64,000 bases of DNA, taken from Montifringilla adamsi. Its lineage: Eukaryota; Chordata; Aves; Passeriformes; Passeridae. The DNA lies in the NCBI GenBank assembly GCA_017590115.1, contig JAGGNK010003335.1:5456001-5520000 (forward strand). Reading direction: 5' to 3'. The notes under the pieces are model-generated. The model was given only the letters and a program-made list of their open reading frames with translations, searched no databases and was not told the DNA's origin. Of the stretch, positions 1-14,133 are shown piece after piece (position 1 is the stretch's first letter; each line of letters starts with the position of its first letter). The translations under genes and the position numbers were made by a program.

Positions 1-693
1 TGGATTTTCCCTCTCTCTTGATGAAGGTTTCTGCTTTCTACCCCAGCTACCTTCCTTGCCAAATGACCTGAAGTCAGGCTTATGGGGAGCTGTGACTTTC
101 TTTTATTGTCCCTGCCCTTTTCATCTGTAAAAGGAGTGTAGTGAAACCCATTTTGATCACACAGTTGCTGTGAGGATTATTGAACAGAAAGTGGTTTTGG
201 ACTGTCAGCTGAAAGAATGTCCAAGTATTGACTGGTATTAGTTCTGGTCTTTCTTTACTCAATTTCTGTAATTAATTAAGATGGCAACTGTATTTGGGGA
301 AGAGTTTGATCACATAAAGCTGCAAGGGCAGGAGTGGCTGGGCTGGCCCAGCACAACCCTGCCCCAGCCCCAAGAGCCCGCAGGAGTGGCTGGGCTGTGA
401 CCCCACACCACTCCTGGAGCCCTGCCTGGGGGTTCTCCAGGGGGCTGCTGGAGCTGTGGGTCACTGCTGGGCTCTGCTGCTCCCCACTCCCTCTCCCAGG
501 GGGGGCTGTCATCTCCTACTGCCCCACTTTCCTACCCATGGACATCATGAGTCCCACTCTGTGGTTTTTGACTGCTTCTTGCTGCACAGCTGGTGCCATT
601 GCAGAGCCAAGCAAAGTGAGAATGGGTTATTTTGCTATTAGAGCAAACCATGGGTTACTGATTGCTTTCTTGTATGTCACTCCAGCTCTCCTA

Positions 694-802
694 GAAGAAT
701 GGAATGGTTTGGTGTTGGAAGGTCCCTCAAGATCATGCAGCTCCAACCCCCCTGCCATGCGCACTGGCACTTTCCACTAGACCAGATTGCTCAGAGCTCT
801 AT
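694..802 (-). mobile_element. CR1 LINE 3' remnant
   Basis: The plus strand reads GAATGGTTTGGTGTTGGAAGG, then a CCCCCCTGCCATG stretch and a 'CACTAGACCAGATTGCTCAGAGC' equivalent, the reverse complement of a CR1 3' end. The element is therefore sense on the minus strand, 5'-truncated and degraded. Confidence 0.75.
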
Positions 803-842
803 CCCCAGAGAAGCAGGAGGCTCTAGTAATTATAATATTGTA

Positions 843-883
843 GTAATAACAATAATAATAATAATAACAATAATGACAATGTA
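843..883. repeat. AAT-type microsatellite
   Basis: Imperfect AATAATAAT/AACAAT units adjoining the decayed CR1 remnant. Confidence 0.8.
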
Positions 884-2200
884 ATGTTTTCTGCTAAACG
901 GTATCCTAATTGCTTTCAAAAGTTAGTTAACAAGCCTTAATTACAGCTTTTTAAAAACATGTTTTTATAATTTGAGTTGTCATTCCAGCAGCTCACTTTG
1001 TTGGAGTCTATTAGGAGAACAAGAAAAATCTCCTGGTTTATTTCTGTTGGTAGTGAATGGAATGAAGCCAGTGGATTGCAATATGTGAGGGAAACTGGTC
1101 CCTGAAGAAGTATTTGTTTTTTGCCAAGAGAGAAAATACTGCTGGATGAGGTGTCTGTGGGCACTGCTCCCACATGTACAGGCATTTTGCATGAAGCTGG
1201 CCAAACTTTGTTTACTGAGCAGCGCTTTTAATGCAGTTATAAATCTCAGCTGCTGTGCATCAGTGCTGGACAAAACCCTCTAATAATGATGATAATCTTA
1301 TATTTATTACCTATTCCCATGGAATCCCGTTGTGTTGATTCAACATATGAAGTCTTTACAGAATTGCAGCTAACAAGACCTTGGATTGCACTGAAGTCAT
1401 AATATCATCTAAGAATCATTGCACCTGGTGCTTTGGACAGCTTGATTTGCAGTGAGGGCACATGGATTGTCTGGAGTGGGCCAGGGACACCATCTCAAGG
1501 TGGAAAACAAAGGAAAAAGGAGCAATGCAATGAGCTGGCCTATCTCTTCTGTGAATATTAACTAAGTAAGATTGTTGGCTTGGTTGAGAAATCCTTGATA
1601 GAGGGATTTAACCATATAGATTTTATTTCTTTGTTTGAAAATTGGGGGTTTAAAAATCGTGTACTTAGAGATTTAATTCAATCATTGATATTAGGTGTTT
1701 CCTAGGTAGCACAATCAGATGCTATTGATAGTCAGCATGTTGTCAGAATGCTGCTAATTCCTTCAGAAGGTTATGCAAAACAGTTACGTTACCAAAATTA
1801 AGAAAACTGAAATGTTAAAACGTGGGGATTGGACTCAGCTCCCTGAGAACAAGACTCTGAAATGCTTTTTATAACCTCCTGCTTCACTCTCTTCATATTG
1901 ACTCACATCATTATGCAAATGCCATAAATTGCAATAAAATCAATTAAAGGGCTATTGAGTCTCATAAAAATATGTACCCATTAGTTTTCTGCTGAGACTG
2001 TATTTCTGCTCTGCTTGCTTTTGGCCAAGGCACAGAGGAGTGCCCAGCTCTGGAGCACTGGTGCCACCTCCCCCCAGTGCCAGAGCCCAGGTGAGCAACG
2101 TCCTGCTCACATCCTCTGGGCTGAGAATGCACAGCTGGGCAGGGGGCTTGTGCTGCCTGCCAGGGAGTCTGGAGAGGGATTTTTAATAAAGGCATGGAGT

Positions 2201-2475
2201 GATGGAGTGACAGGACAAGGGGGAATGGGTGCAAACTGAGATGTTTAGGTTTAGATTGGATATTAGGAAGAAATTCTTCCCTGTAAGAGTGGTGAGACCC
2301 TGGCACAGGTTGCCCAGAGAAGCTGTGTTTGCTCCATCCCTGGCAAGGTTCAAAGCCATGCTGGAGGGGACTTGGAGCAACCTGGGATAGTGAAAGGTGT
2401 CCCTGCCCATGTCAGGGGTTGGAACTGGATGAGCTTTAATGTGCCTTCCAACCCCAGTCAGTCTGTGATTCTGGG
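2201..2475 (+). mobile_element. CR1 LINE 3' fragment
   Basis: Starts in the GTGACAGGACAAGGGG region, runs through TTTAGATTGGATATTAGGAA and CCAGAGAAGCTGTG, and ends at a diverged CCTTCCAACCCC tail with TCTGTGATTCTGGG. This is the usual 5'-truncated CR1 3' end, sense on the plus strand. Confidence 0.85.
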
Positions 2476-5400
2476 ATTTCCAGCCCTGCTCCAAAATCTG
2501 ATCCTGCAATCTCTTCTCTTCCAACCATGAAACTGCACCCCAAAGAAAGGACCTGGAACACCTGCCTGCAGGCTGGAAGACAAGCTGCTAGGAGCCATAA
2601 CTGGATAGAAAATGGGAATTAAGAAGTAAGTCTTTAATATTTGTGTTTCCTGGAGAGTTGTATCCTGACTGTGCTTAGGGGTTTGTTCTGTTCCCTTCTC
2701 TGTAGTACCTATGTCACAGAGAGCCCTGATTAATTTCTTAGTTTTTTAGGTTTTGGTGTTTCTTTCATCATGCTAGGGAAAACTCTACCCAGAAAAAAAA
2801 GAAGGCTCTGCAGGATGCTGTGCAGTGTCTGGGTTTTACATCGCTTTGGGGAGAATCCCTGTAGCTAAAAACTTCACTGCCAGGCTGGGAAGGGTAATGC
2901 CTTTTCCTGCAGACCACAAGGACTACATCACAACAACATAAGAGTGGTGCAGCAAATCGCTGCAGTGCTCTGCAGTGCGGAACTGGTGCCATTTTTCTGT
3001 GCAAATAAGGTTTGCATGGACGTAGTTGGTACCTGAGCTCACCAATATCCCCAGGCAAACTCTTCTATTCAGTCTTACTGTGTAAAGAAAGGAAGTCTGC
3101 TTTGTTTCATCATTTTGAAAATATAGAGGTCATGATACACTAGGAAATATCACCCAAAAAAGGCAATACAAATCAGATGAAAGGAGGTTTATGTAAAAAA
3201 AGTCTGTGCCTCTAACCCAAGAACCAAGTAATGTCATTCACAGAGTGCTACTTTGAAGGAATTTTTCTTGAACATGATTTAATGTAAAAATGGTGTATCT
3301 GCATTGTTGTATACACCTTCTTTTATTTGGGTTTAACAAGACTTTAATGTGAGTGCCCAAGGTCTGACCCATCTGAAGGGTAGCTTAGGAGAAAGTGCAA
3401 TTGCACTATAAATAATTCACTTTGGTGCCTTGGCTACCATCTACTATAGCCCTTTTGATACCCCATAAACTCAAATGTACCATGCTATTTCTCTCCATTT
3501 TAAACTGCTCTCCCAGGGAAAGCAAATGGAATAGCACCAGCAGACCATATGCTGTGGAAACCAGGGAGGGCATGAAATTGCAGAGGTACCGACACATGCT
3601 GGATTTTTCTGGCTGTTAAGTTCATGTGATAAAACACAGCTCATTCCTCTACCTCTGTGTGATATGCATTGAGAAAGTTTTAATATCACAACTTCTTTGT
3701 GGGATGCAATACCATCTGGAGTGAGGATGGAGAGTTCTCCCTGGGTGTTTTGTGAGCAAGGAGTGTGCTGGTGCTTGTCCTTCCTCATCTGCTGCTGAAA
3801 CAGGGAGAAAAAGGAGCCAGTCTCACCTGATGGGCAGCTGTCCTTGGCTCAATAACTTAGGCATGATTGTTTGATTGTTTCTGAATTCCTAGAGCTGCAG
3901 ATCTTGCAGAAGTTTAGAAGAATGGTGAGTGATTCAGACAAAAGATGCAGCTCTCTTTAAAGCATTGTAGTGTCCTTGCTTATCCCACATGGTCCTGCTC
4001 TGTAACAAAATTCTGGAGATGTTAGACCCAGCTCAGTTACTGTTATGGAAAGAGAAGGGAGAGCTCAAACCCTGAGCAGGTGATAGCATCAGAATCCTTT
4101 ATCCATCTACATTTGGATTTAGTAAAAAAAAGGGGGGGTCCACCACAGCCCATCTGCAGAGTCCCAAAGTTATCACCATGAACTGGTTTCTCCTTGCTCT
4201 TTCCCTCCTCCCCCCACTCCCTCCCTAAAGGTCAGTGAATGGATTTTGGGCTTATGCTGGACTGAGAGGACTCTGGCTTGTGGGCACCTTGAATTTACTG
4301 ATAAGGAATCTCAAATGAATTTTTCCCAAGTTATTAAATGCATGGCACCTCTAAGGCTATTGTCCCATCTGGCAGGAGACCTGGTATCCCCACTCTGCCT
4401 TGTACAAGCCTCCATTAAGCAGTGTAAAATCACTCTATTTATAACTCATTTTAGGGTCTAAATCTCAGGATGAAGCTGAAATGACTAGAGCTTCCTGGAA
4501 GGCAGCCAGGATTTGTCTTGCCCTTTTCTTTTTCCTCTGGAAGAATAAAACCCTCAATTAGGACAGAAAAAGTAAGGTAGGGCGGGGTGTGGGGGGGAAG
4601 AAACAAGCTAGTGTGAGAGCAGAGCTCCGTGTGTGTTGTTTGATGGCAAATTCCAGATTAAGCTGAAAACAATTTCCAGACTCAAGGAGTTTCCAAATAC
4701 AGCAGTGACTCCATTTCTTGGGTTTGCAGTCATTTCAGTTTAGTTTTTCACTGCAGACTGTTTTCCTCAGCTGATTTTCTAACCAGGTTCTGCCCTCCAA
4801 ACCCTGAAAATCACATATTACACCACAAGACCCCTCCTCTCTCCACTGCAGCACTTGCATTTAGTGCAATTCTCTCTAGAGTTACTCATTTGCCTTAGTT
4901 GTTACTGAATAAAACCTTCTCTTACCACCAGCTCCTTCTGCTTCGTTCTGCCAAGAGTGGTAATCCAATGTTTGTAAGATAATTGCAGCTTCTGTGACCT
5001 GTGATGTGAAAAAGGCAATGGCAGCATTGTGGAATGAAAGTAAAAGGATGAATTGGGCACTGAGAAGGGAAAATGTACCTGTTTGCAGACAGTCAAGTAA
5101 CCAAGAAAGGAGAAAAATGAAAAAATTGAGGGTTAAAGAGTCTGGTAGAGTGAGCAGTGGGGAGGTGAGTCTCTGTCCTCTGCTGCAGGTTCAGGCTGGG
5201 CTCCACCAGGGTCCCTGGCATCCCCCTGGCTGGTGGCATGTCAAAGGCCACCATGGACATGTCACCTCTGAGTGGTTGACACTGTTGATGTCTGCACCAG
5301 TTAGCTCATCTTTGGAGAGTGATGCTGATGCTTCTAAAGGAAAGCAGACCCTGGGATGACTGACACCTCTACAAGGGACTTGTGAATTTTGCAAAACACT

Positions 5401-8400
5401 CCATCCTGCTTCTGACAACAGCATCACTTTTTATTACTTTGCTTGCTTTGCTGTAGCTTTCCTGTAAGTTTTGGGGTCAAATGGGCCCCAAATGTCCCAT
5501 GACCCAGTGTGCTTTTCCTCCACTTTGTGTCAGAAGCTGCGAATGTCACACCCTTCTGTTGCAAAGTGATAAATCACTGCTGCCTTCTGACCATGGAGAC
5601 CGTGGAAGGCATGATTAATATCCTGTTGTTGCTGGTTTGCAGCAGGTTTTTGGCATGTTGAAGGAAGCAAGCTTTGTAATGGGTTAATGCCCCCTTTTTC
5701 ATAAGCTTAACATTAAACCCATGCTTAATATCTTTGTTTTCTCAAAGTGCGGCCTGCAGTAAGTGACTGAGAGCTGGACTTTTCCAGGCTCTCTGCTTTC
5801 ACTGACTCTTTCTATAATGCTGTGGAAAGTCATTTAAATGTCTCCAGTATGTAAGTTTACCCAACTGTAAAATTGGGTATAATAAGGCTTGCTTACTTTA
5901 CAGCTGAGGTTTAATTCAATAATGTTTGTTGTGAGTGTCAGATCTCATCTAGGAGGTATAATAGGAAAGGTGTTATAAATGGGCAGCACGGGGGGATGTC
6001 CATTAGCAAAGTCATTGTTATAAGAAAAATCTCTCTGGAACAGAACACAGAAATCAAAGAGCAGCTGACAAAAACAGATAACGATCTTGTCTGTAAAACA
6101 TAACCTTCCAGATAATGAGATGAAGGTGTTAGGAAGGGAGTTGGTGTGACAGAATGACAAGTGTCACTACGTGCCTGGAACCAGTCTGTGTGCCAAACAC
6201 AGCCCCATCCCACCACCGTGGCTGTTGGGATGGACCTGCCTGGCTCCTGCCCAGCCCTTTGCCCTCTGCACTTCTTCTGGTCAATGAGCAGGAAGACCTT
6301 TTAGAGTAAAGAAGAAACCACATGGTGGGTTGGGAAATCTGCCTGCTGCACACTCACCTACACTCCAAAAATGCCAATAAGAGCAATACACTTATTTTAG
6401 CTCAGCTGCCCTCTGGCAGCTTTGTAATGCTGAACACCCCTGTTGAACAGTGTATATAGTTTGTTTTAAGTACACATTTATCACCTTCATGGGTGATTTA
6501 TAATATGAAGCACATTCAAAGAATAAGGATTGTGGTTTGCCATAAAGATTTTTGTTTGTGTTTGAGCTCTCAGTGCCTGTTCACTGCAGAGAGAATCACT
6601 GGGGGGCTGTGGGAGGTGGTGTTTTGCTGAAAGCTCTTGGTTTTTATTAAACTCCTCTGTGTTATGTTAAAGGCTGGAGGACAGCCAAGCTGGGCACTGT
6701 CTTGGTTTGCACATGGAAAAATTAATTTCATCAAGGTGCCAAAAGTCCAAAAAGTGGTAGTAATAGGGTGATGAGAGATAAATTGCTCTGAATATAGGTG
6801 ACAATAGAAAAAGATCAGCTGTGGGCAGTATGCACTAGGTGAAATGCAACTGTGCCACACCCAGAATCTGGTTCCAGCATGCACAGGTAAATGTTTTTGG
6901 AGTGGTTGGGGTAGCCATCCTTGCTTTTCTTCATCACTCAGGTGTAAACATTAATGTAAATAATCTAACTAAGGATATGAGGACCCAGTTTTGACTGTAC
7001 CAGGGATGGTGTGAATCTAATCCTTGAAAGCCAATGTGTCTCCCCAGGACTGCTGCCAGCAGAAGCAAAAGCTCTACCCAATGCTTTAACCAAAGAGGTT
7101 CCAATTTGGCTATAATTTGGCCAACAATTACTTTGTAACATGGAAACCCTGAGGTCAGATAGGTCTTTCTTATCCTCCAACACTGTGGCTTTCCTGCCTT
7201 AGGTGTTTTCTCTGTTGTGTTTTGTTCACAAACAAAATTGACTTAGTCCAGGTGAGTATTTTAGGCTTATTTTTGTGAACCATGTGGTTTTCAAATCACT
7301 TGGTGTGAGTTATAGTAATGTCCAGAAGCTGTAGCTGTTTAAATTATAATTATCAGATCAATCAGGCAATCTGGAAAAGGTGTTCCCAGAAAAAAAAAAA
7401 TCCTTCTTGTTCTGCTTTTCTAATGAACTCAACAGCTACTTGCACTTACTGTATATTACAGTCCTTTTTTTGACTTTTATATTTCATGCTTCCACTACAT
7501 AGCTCCTTGTTTCCAGTGTTAGGAAAATGTGGCCCACTTCTCAAAAATTAAGGGCTTCTAAGGGCTTCAATTAAATCTGATTTTCTAAAGAATTTCCTCT
7601 AGTAAGGAACACATTCTCTGCTTCTCTTTCCCTGCCTCTCCACAGTGGAGAGTTCTGCTGGGAAGGAACCGTACCACTGACTTTGATAGTTGCCATGTTT
7701 CTCATAAAAGTGTCTCCTCTGTAGATTAATCTTCCCCTTGCATGTTGACACAAGCCAGGGACTCAGTGCCTGGGATGGAGGGGGGAGTTCCCTTGTGCCT
7801 GGCTCTGCACAGGGCTGTGAAGGGGACATTGCAGAGACCCCTGAAAGCTGCTGGCCAGGGACATACTGAGGGGCTGGGCTCAAATGTGCCTGACAGATCC
7901 TGTGTAAATGCCCTTCAGCCAAGCCTGCCTCTCACACACACGGTGGGTAGGACAAAAGACAGTCAGTGGATAAGAGAATGACAGGCTAAATAAGCAGACA
8001 AAAATAACAAGTTTAAATTCAGCCAGGGCTCACATTTCAGTCTGAGAGCACAATGCATTTCATTGCATTAAGGGGCAGAGATAGAACAGGTCTCATCTCT
8101 TTCCCAAGTGTAGCACACTGGACATGGAGACCAGTCAGCGGCCCCTCTGTGTGTGAGGAAAGGGCTGGGCCAGCAGGGCACTTCAGTGACACAGAGCAAG
8201 ACCCAGAACATGACCCAGAACTAGACTGTGGCTACAGGGCCCTGGCACACATGAAACCTGCCCTCTGGGGTGATGCTGATGCTACCATGAACGAGGAGCT
8301 TCAGCTGTGTCTGCAGGCAGAAAGCAAACGGGGATGCCTGGCTGTGCCAGAGGAATGGTACCCAGCCAGAGTGATTCCCAGACATGGCTTAAAAGTGAAG

Positions 8401-9207
8401 ATAAATCAAAGGTCTTGGAGCTCAGGAACGGGCTGAATAATATTGCTGATAAAGGGAACGCCACAGAGCTCTACACAACAATTCCTTATGCTGTTTCTCC
8501 CAAAACGTTATTTCTATCATGGCAATCTGTTTAAAAGTGCTGCTCCTTCTTGTGCTTTCTTCCTCCTTATTTATTTTAAATGTTGCCTAATATTTATCTC
8601 ACTATCCAACTGACCTTTCGCTTTTTCTCTTGGTCTTAAGACAATCTCCGGATTCACTTTGTCCTTTGAGTGGTGTTGGAGAGCCCACGTGTGCATCCCA
8701 GTCTGTCTGTGCTGTTCATCCTGTTCCATGGGAGCACTGAGGAGCCTTCAGCTACCAGGCCAGCTCTTTCCTCCTCCCAGCCTGGCAGGGACCAGCAATG
8801 CCCATGAGCAGGTTGTCAGAGGTGAAACACAAACTTTTATGCACTCTCTGTAAGTGTTAATGAACCTTGTAAAGCAAAACTCAGTGAAGAATATCAAGCC
8901 CCAGCTGTTCTCCCGGGGGAAGATAACCTGGCAGAAATAGTATTGCTATTTGCTGAAAGATTCTTCCATTTCTAAGGCTGGTGTGGATATATAGGAGGTG
9001 CTTGCAGAGGGAGATGCTTGCTACCCTTGGAGCACTAGCTTTCTTCCAACATGGTGATGTTTCCTTTTAAAAATGTCTTCTTTTCTCTCTTGCTCTTATT
9101 TTTCTTTTAAATTCCTGGTCACTGCCCTCAATCCCCCTCCCAGTATTCTTTCTGATGTCCAGGAGGGGAACCCAGTTTTATCCATCCCATAGAGGCATAC
9201 TCACAGG

Positions 9208-9382
9208 AGCACAGGACGGGTGGGGGTGGAAGGGACCACAGTGGGTCAGCTGGTCCAGCCTCCCTGCTCAGGCAGGGCTCCCTGCTCAGGCAGGGCTCCA
9301 TGGGGCACACTGCACAGCACTGCAGCCAGATGGTTCTGCAATGTCTCCAGTGAGGGAGAGTCCACAGCTGCTCTTCCCACAG
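9208..9382 (-). mobile_element. CR1 LINE 3' fragment with an internal 18-bp duplication
   Basis: The plus strand has TGGAAGGGACCAC, a CCTGCTCAGGCAGGG motif and GAGGGAGAGTCCACAGCTGC, matching the antisense 3' region of the CR1 subfamilies with 'CTGCTCAAGCAGGG'. The CCTGCTCAGGCAGGGCT unit is repeated twice in tandem (9262-9279 and 9280-9297). Confidence 0.7.
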
Positions 9383-11720
9383 TAAGGTTTTTGATCCAGT
9401 TTGGGAGTCTTTTCTGGGCAGAATCAGGTTTCCAGTAGTGCTTCTGGAGAAACTCAGAATTTTGTTCCCTCCCTTGATTGACTACAGCTGACATAAACAC
9501 TGCAGCTGACATTTCTGAAGTGATCATAGAGAGCACTTGGAGCTGAGCTGAGCTGAAGGGCAAGGATAAGAAAATATCCACTGCAGCAGAGGATGCTGCC
9601 AGGTGCAGATGACAAGTCCTAGGACACAGGCAAAATGAAAGATAGAGAAATGGAGTGACACTAAAAGGGAAAATGTCTCTATTTTGAAGTCAACAACAGA
9701 AATGTTAAGGTTAAGCAGCCTCTCTGAGTTAGTTATTAATAACCAACAAATGACAATGAATTGACACTGCTAGCCTGGCTTCTTGGTGAGTATCTGTTGT
9801 GTCAGTTAAGATGGACATCTTTATTTGGGTTAAGTTACAGGAAAGAGGCAGGGGTGTGCTGTTACAAGCTACCCACTACTTCAGCTGTTCAAACAAAAAA
9901 AAAAATTCTTGATTCCCTCTAATACTTAAGACAACAGGAAGCCCTTTTGTTCTTAGAGGAAAAAAAATGTTCCACTTTTGTATAAAATATTTTTGGCATC
10001 AGAAAAGATCTTCTATCATCAGTTATTTCTTTATAGTTATGAGTTGTCACTGTTGCAATTTATCCATTGGATATTTCTAGAGAAATGGAAGGTATTTCTT
10101 TCTGGTTCTCTTTTGTTTTAGTAAATTGCAAGTTGTGATTTAAGTTTCTGCATTCAGGTTTATTTCTGTCTCCCACTGGGATAATATAATCAACAATAAT
10201 TACTGTTGCTTTCATTTTTTAGAGAGGATTGATGAACCAGTTCACCTACATGTCCTGAATGAAGTAAAATACATATTTTAAATATGTTTTGATAGTTCTT
10301 TTTTTTTTTCTTTAACTGCAAAAAGAAATTATTTAGTACAAGAACCAAAGATGAGAAATCCCAAAGGTGAAGTTCTTATTGTACAAATTCCCAGGCAGTA
10401 AATGAATGAATACCCTTTAATTGAGGATGGATTCAAATCTTTCTTCTGCAGATGAAGTGTCCATAGACTAGTCATGAGACTGAAAAAGGCATCCATGTCC
10501 TTCATCTTATGAAATCTTATGTAATATCTGACTGGGGATCACTAGATGGGCTTCAATACATCTTGAATGCGTTTGGTGGCCCATATGGTTAAAATTTGTT
10601 CATGTAGCCATATGTTGAAAACTTCCCCAAATGCTGCTACTTCTTATTTTTACGCTGTTTTCAAGTTCTAAGAAAATGACAGTCGAATGTTGTGACCCCT
10701 GTTACTTCAGACTGTGCCAAACATATTGTAGTCAGCTACTCCACAGTGACCCCAAAGAGATGGGAAGTGTAGGAGTGAATGTTAGGGAAGCAGAGAGAAA
10801 GCCTGGCAAGTGACTGCTGCGAGGAAAATGGAGACAAGTGCTTGGAATGTGCCGTGATTATTAGCTTTCTCTTTTCTTGGTAATAATTATGCAAAAATTT
10901 TAATTCAGAAAGGGAGGATATTATAATTGATAACCAAACTGTAATCTCTCTGTATAAAATGCTGCAGATCATCAGCGTACAACTCGCTCCATATGCACAC
11001 CACTATAATTTTATATTCTCATCTTTAGGGCTTGTTCATGCTCTTGCATGAATTAAGTCTCTTTCTGTATAAATGATTAGATTATGGACCTCTTTTAAGG
11101 TTATCACCTTCCTTTTGAACAAAGCAGATTTGAGTATAAACTCAGAAATTTTCAGTTGTCATTTCCAAAGTGGCATCCACTGGTGAGCCATGCTGGACCA
11201 ATTACACAACAAACAGATAAAGAGGTGGTAGGAGCTCCCTCCCACACCTGCATGTGCATGCAGTGGCTACTGAGACTGAATGAATAATGCAAAAAAGCGT
11301 GTCTTTTCCCCATTTCCTGCTCAAGAGCACAGTATATGCTCAGGTCGGGTGGGAAATGCCATTTTCCCCATCTCTTTGTGCAAGTACTGAGCAACTTACA
11401 CTGAACTGAAAGGCAGCAATGCAAAAGTGTGCAAAGGAAATCACTTTCTGAACTCAAATGTATTAGAATATGAACCATGGCAACGTAAAATGTCTAATGC
11501 CTCTATCAGTGCTGAGTCTTTAGTCTAAATGCTAAGTGGAAATGCTGTGTGCAGAATTTAGACCAAGGACTTGAACCTGATAGGGGATTACCTATCTGCT
11601 ATGACAAGGAGAAATAACCAGCGTTACTACGGTTAACAGAAAAACTTTCTGGAGGGAGATTTAAAAGCTCATGCTTCTGAATCTAAATCAGTATTTGCCC
11701 ATGTCTGGGGTAAACAATCT

Positions 11721-11997
11721 TAGAATCAGAGAATGGTTTGGGTTGGAAAGGACCTTAAAATTTACCTGATTCCAATGCCCTGCCATTGGCAGGGGCACCT
11801 TCCACTGTCCCAGATTGATCCAAACCCCATCCAACCTGGCACTGAACACTGCCAGGGATGGGGCAGCCACAGCTTCTCTGGGCACCCTGTGCCAGGGCCT
11901 CCCCACCCTCACAGGGAAGAGTTTCTTCCTAATCTCTAATCTAACCCTGCCCCCTGTCACTGTGAAGCCATTCCCCCTTGCCTTGTCACTCCTTGAC
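11721..11997 (-). mobile_element. CR1 LINE 3' fragment
   Basis: The plus strand begins TAGAATCAGAGAATGGTTTG, passes through CCAGGGATGGGGCAGCCACA and CTTCCTAATCTCTAATCTAA, and ends at CCCTTGCCTTGTCACTCCTT. This is a well-preserved antisense CR1 3' end. Confidence 0.88.
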
Positions 11998-13213
11998 AAA
12001 CTTCAACACAGCACAGACACAGCACCTGACTAATGGCTTTGGTTCAAGTGGGACATCAACAGCAACACTGATTAAATGAGGTTTAATACAGCAATCAGTT
12101 AATAGATAAGTGTACTGTGCTCTCTGTGCCCTCTGCACTGACACCAGAGAACAAACATTCTGCTTTGTGTCTGACTAAAGTCATCTGAAGGTAATTTTTC
12201 AGGAGTCACCACAGCACAATTAGCACACTGCCCCAACATATCAAGGCCTCCACTGCTTTAAATATTTTGCAGTTTTTCTGCCAGTAACAAAGTTAATGTC
12301 AAAATACATTTTTTTTATGCTTAGGCACGTTTCAAACCCTCGCCATCAGACTGATACATCTGGACAAACAGGGAAAATTAATTTATATTGCTGTTAGCAG
12401 AAACGTTTGGAAAACATAAACCATGATTTATCTGCTATTTCCTATATCAGAGTGAAGCTCTACATGTTCTCTGCTGTACTGCTTTGTTCTGACCATCCCT
12501 CATGGCTCCCTGGGGCTTGGCTGGCCCAGGATCTGACTGCCCAGTTCTGACAAAATTGGGAAGAAATTAATTTTTAAATTCAAGTCATAATTTAAAATAT
12601 CCTTGGGCAATCCTCTGAGGCTTTTGGGACTCTTCTGGGGTTAGCAGTTTTAAAAACCCCAGAATCAAACTATATTTCTTTTAACTCCATTAATATAAAT
12701 CAAACTATTTAAAGGACAGGTTTTGTTGTTGGTTTAGATTTTTATGCTGTAAAAACACTATTCAGACATCTCTAACAAAGAAAAAAATTGTTTCAGCTCC
12801 TGCTGCAGGTGAATATCTGTCATTTGAAGATCCATCCCAGGATGAAGCTCTGCCCAGTGATGGAGCAGGTCAGCCCAAGTGTCACCACTCAACGTGTCCA
12901 ATAACCTAAAATCAGTGCTGTCCTCCCTCAAAGAGCTGGCTGAAGGTCTGTAGGTCTGCAGATACCTTTGGAAATCAGGGCTCTGACCATAAGGGCAGAG
13001 TGAAAGAAAGAAGGTGCTGGGAACTGGAGGTGGGACAGGAACGCTTCTCCCTCCTCACTCTTGTGATGCATGGACCAGCTGGGTGCATTCTATTTTGGAT
13101 GAGAATTATTTGAGATTTGTTCTGTTGACCTGAAGGCAATTTTTTTCTCCATCTCAGACCTGAGGGAAAACCCAGTGAGAAAAGTTGTGCTGGGAATTAT
13201 ATATTGGAATAAA

Positions 13214-13214
13214 G

Positions 13215-13246
<32 letters not shown>

Positions 13247-13251
13247 ATATG
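13214..13251. repeat. (GT)n(GTAT)n microsatellite
   Basis: A GT run passes into GTAT units (GTGTGTGTATGTATGTATGT). Confidence 0.9.
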
Positions 13252-14095
13252 CAGCTCCTGAAAACCCTTCTGGCATCATGCAGAGTTTGAGTTGAGAACA
13301 CCCTCCCCAGACTGTAGCTTTGATTTATGCTTTGGAGAGGCACCACAGTGCAGCAGGAGCTCAGCTGAACCCAGAAGATATTTTGCAGCAACTGCTTGCC
13401 ACAGGGGCACCTCACGTGGAGGGGCTGTGCAGGTCCCCCCTGCTCATGTGCCTGAGGTTTGTTTGGGCTCTGGGAGCTCTGGCCATCATGTGCTTCCCTG
13501 CTTGGTTCCTGGAAAGTCCTTTCATGTCTCTGGCTCAGTTTACTCAGCCACAGGACTGTCTAGTACCTCTTGGATAAAGTTAATGCAGCATCAGGGGATG
13601 CTTCCCAGTGCACTGGGATGAGTGGTGCCACACAAGTGCCAAGTACTTCTATATAATAAAGCACTTAATAACTAAGTGTGCCTCTCAGAGAAGAAAATCC
13701 ATGAGGAACTCTGCAGTGGAGAGGGCACTTGGTTTTCTATTGCTGTCAGTGAATACCCTGGAGAGCTGTTTGAAATGAGTGTGGTATCTTCCAGGGAGAT
13801 CAGGGTACTTCCAGAGCGGTTTTGCTCAGAAACCTGTGAAGCTTCTGTCCCTGTAGCTTTTGACAGCTTATAGCTTTCTCTATTTCTGTCATAATCATTC
13901 ATTAGGTTTTGTCAAACTGTTCCAATTGCTATAGCAACTCTAATGAAATCTTGCTCTCTAAATAGCCACGCCAATTTTATCAGGTCAGAATCTGCCCTTT
14001 CCAACTAATTCACTATCTTCTGAATGTACTTTTCCCTCAGTAGAGAGTTTGCTGTGACAAGGAGCCAAAAATTATTAACCCAAATATTTTTTCCC

Positions 14096-14133
14096 TTTTC
14101 AGCTTAAACCAAATATTTTCAGCTTAAACCAAA
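14096..14133. repeat. Small tandem duplication
   Basis: TTTTCAGCTTAAACCAAA occurs twice with a period of 20 bp (14096-14113 and 14116-14133). Confidence 0.85.

Larger units (their letters stand above)
1..9207. other. Intergenic DNA, no gene seen
   Basis: No frame here has splice context or family resemblance. Contents seen: a GC-rich non-CpG block (about 318-540), a short CR1 remnant (694-802), an AAT microsatellite (843-883) and a CR1 3' fragment (2201-2475). The rest is ordinary AT-rich DNA. Confidence 0.7.
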
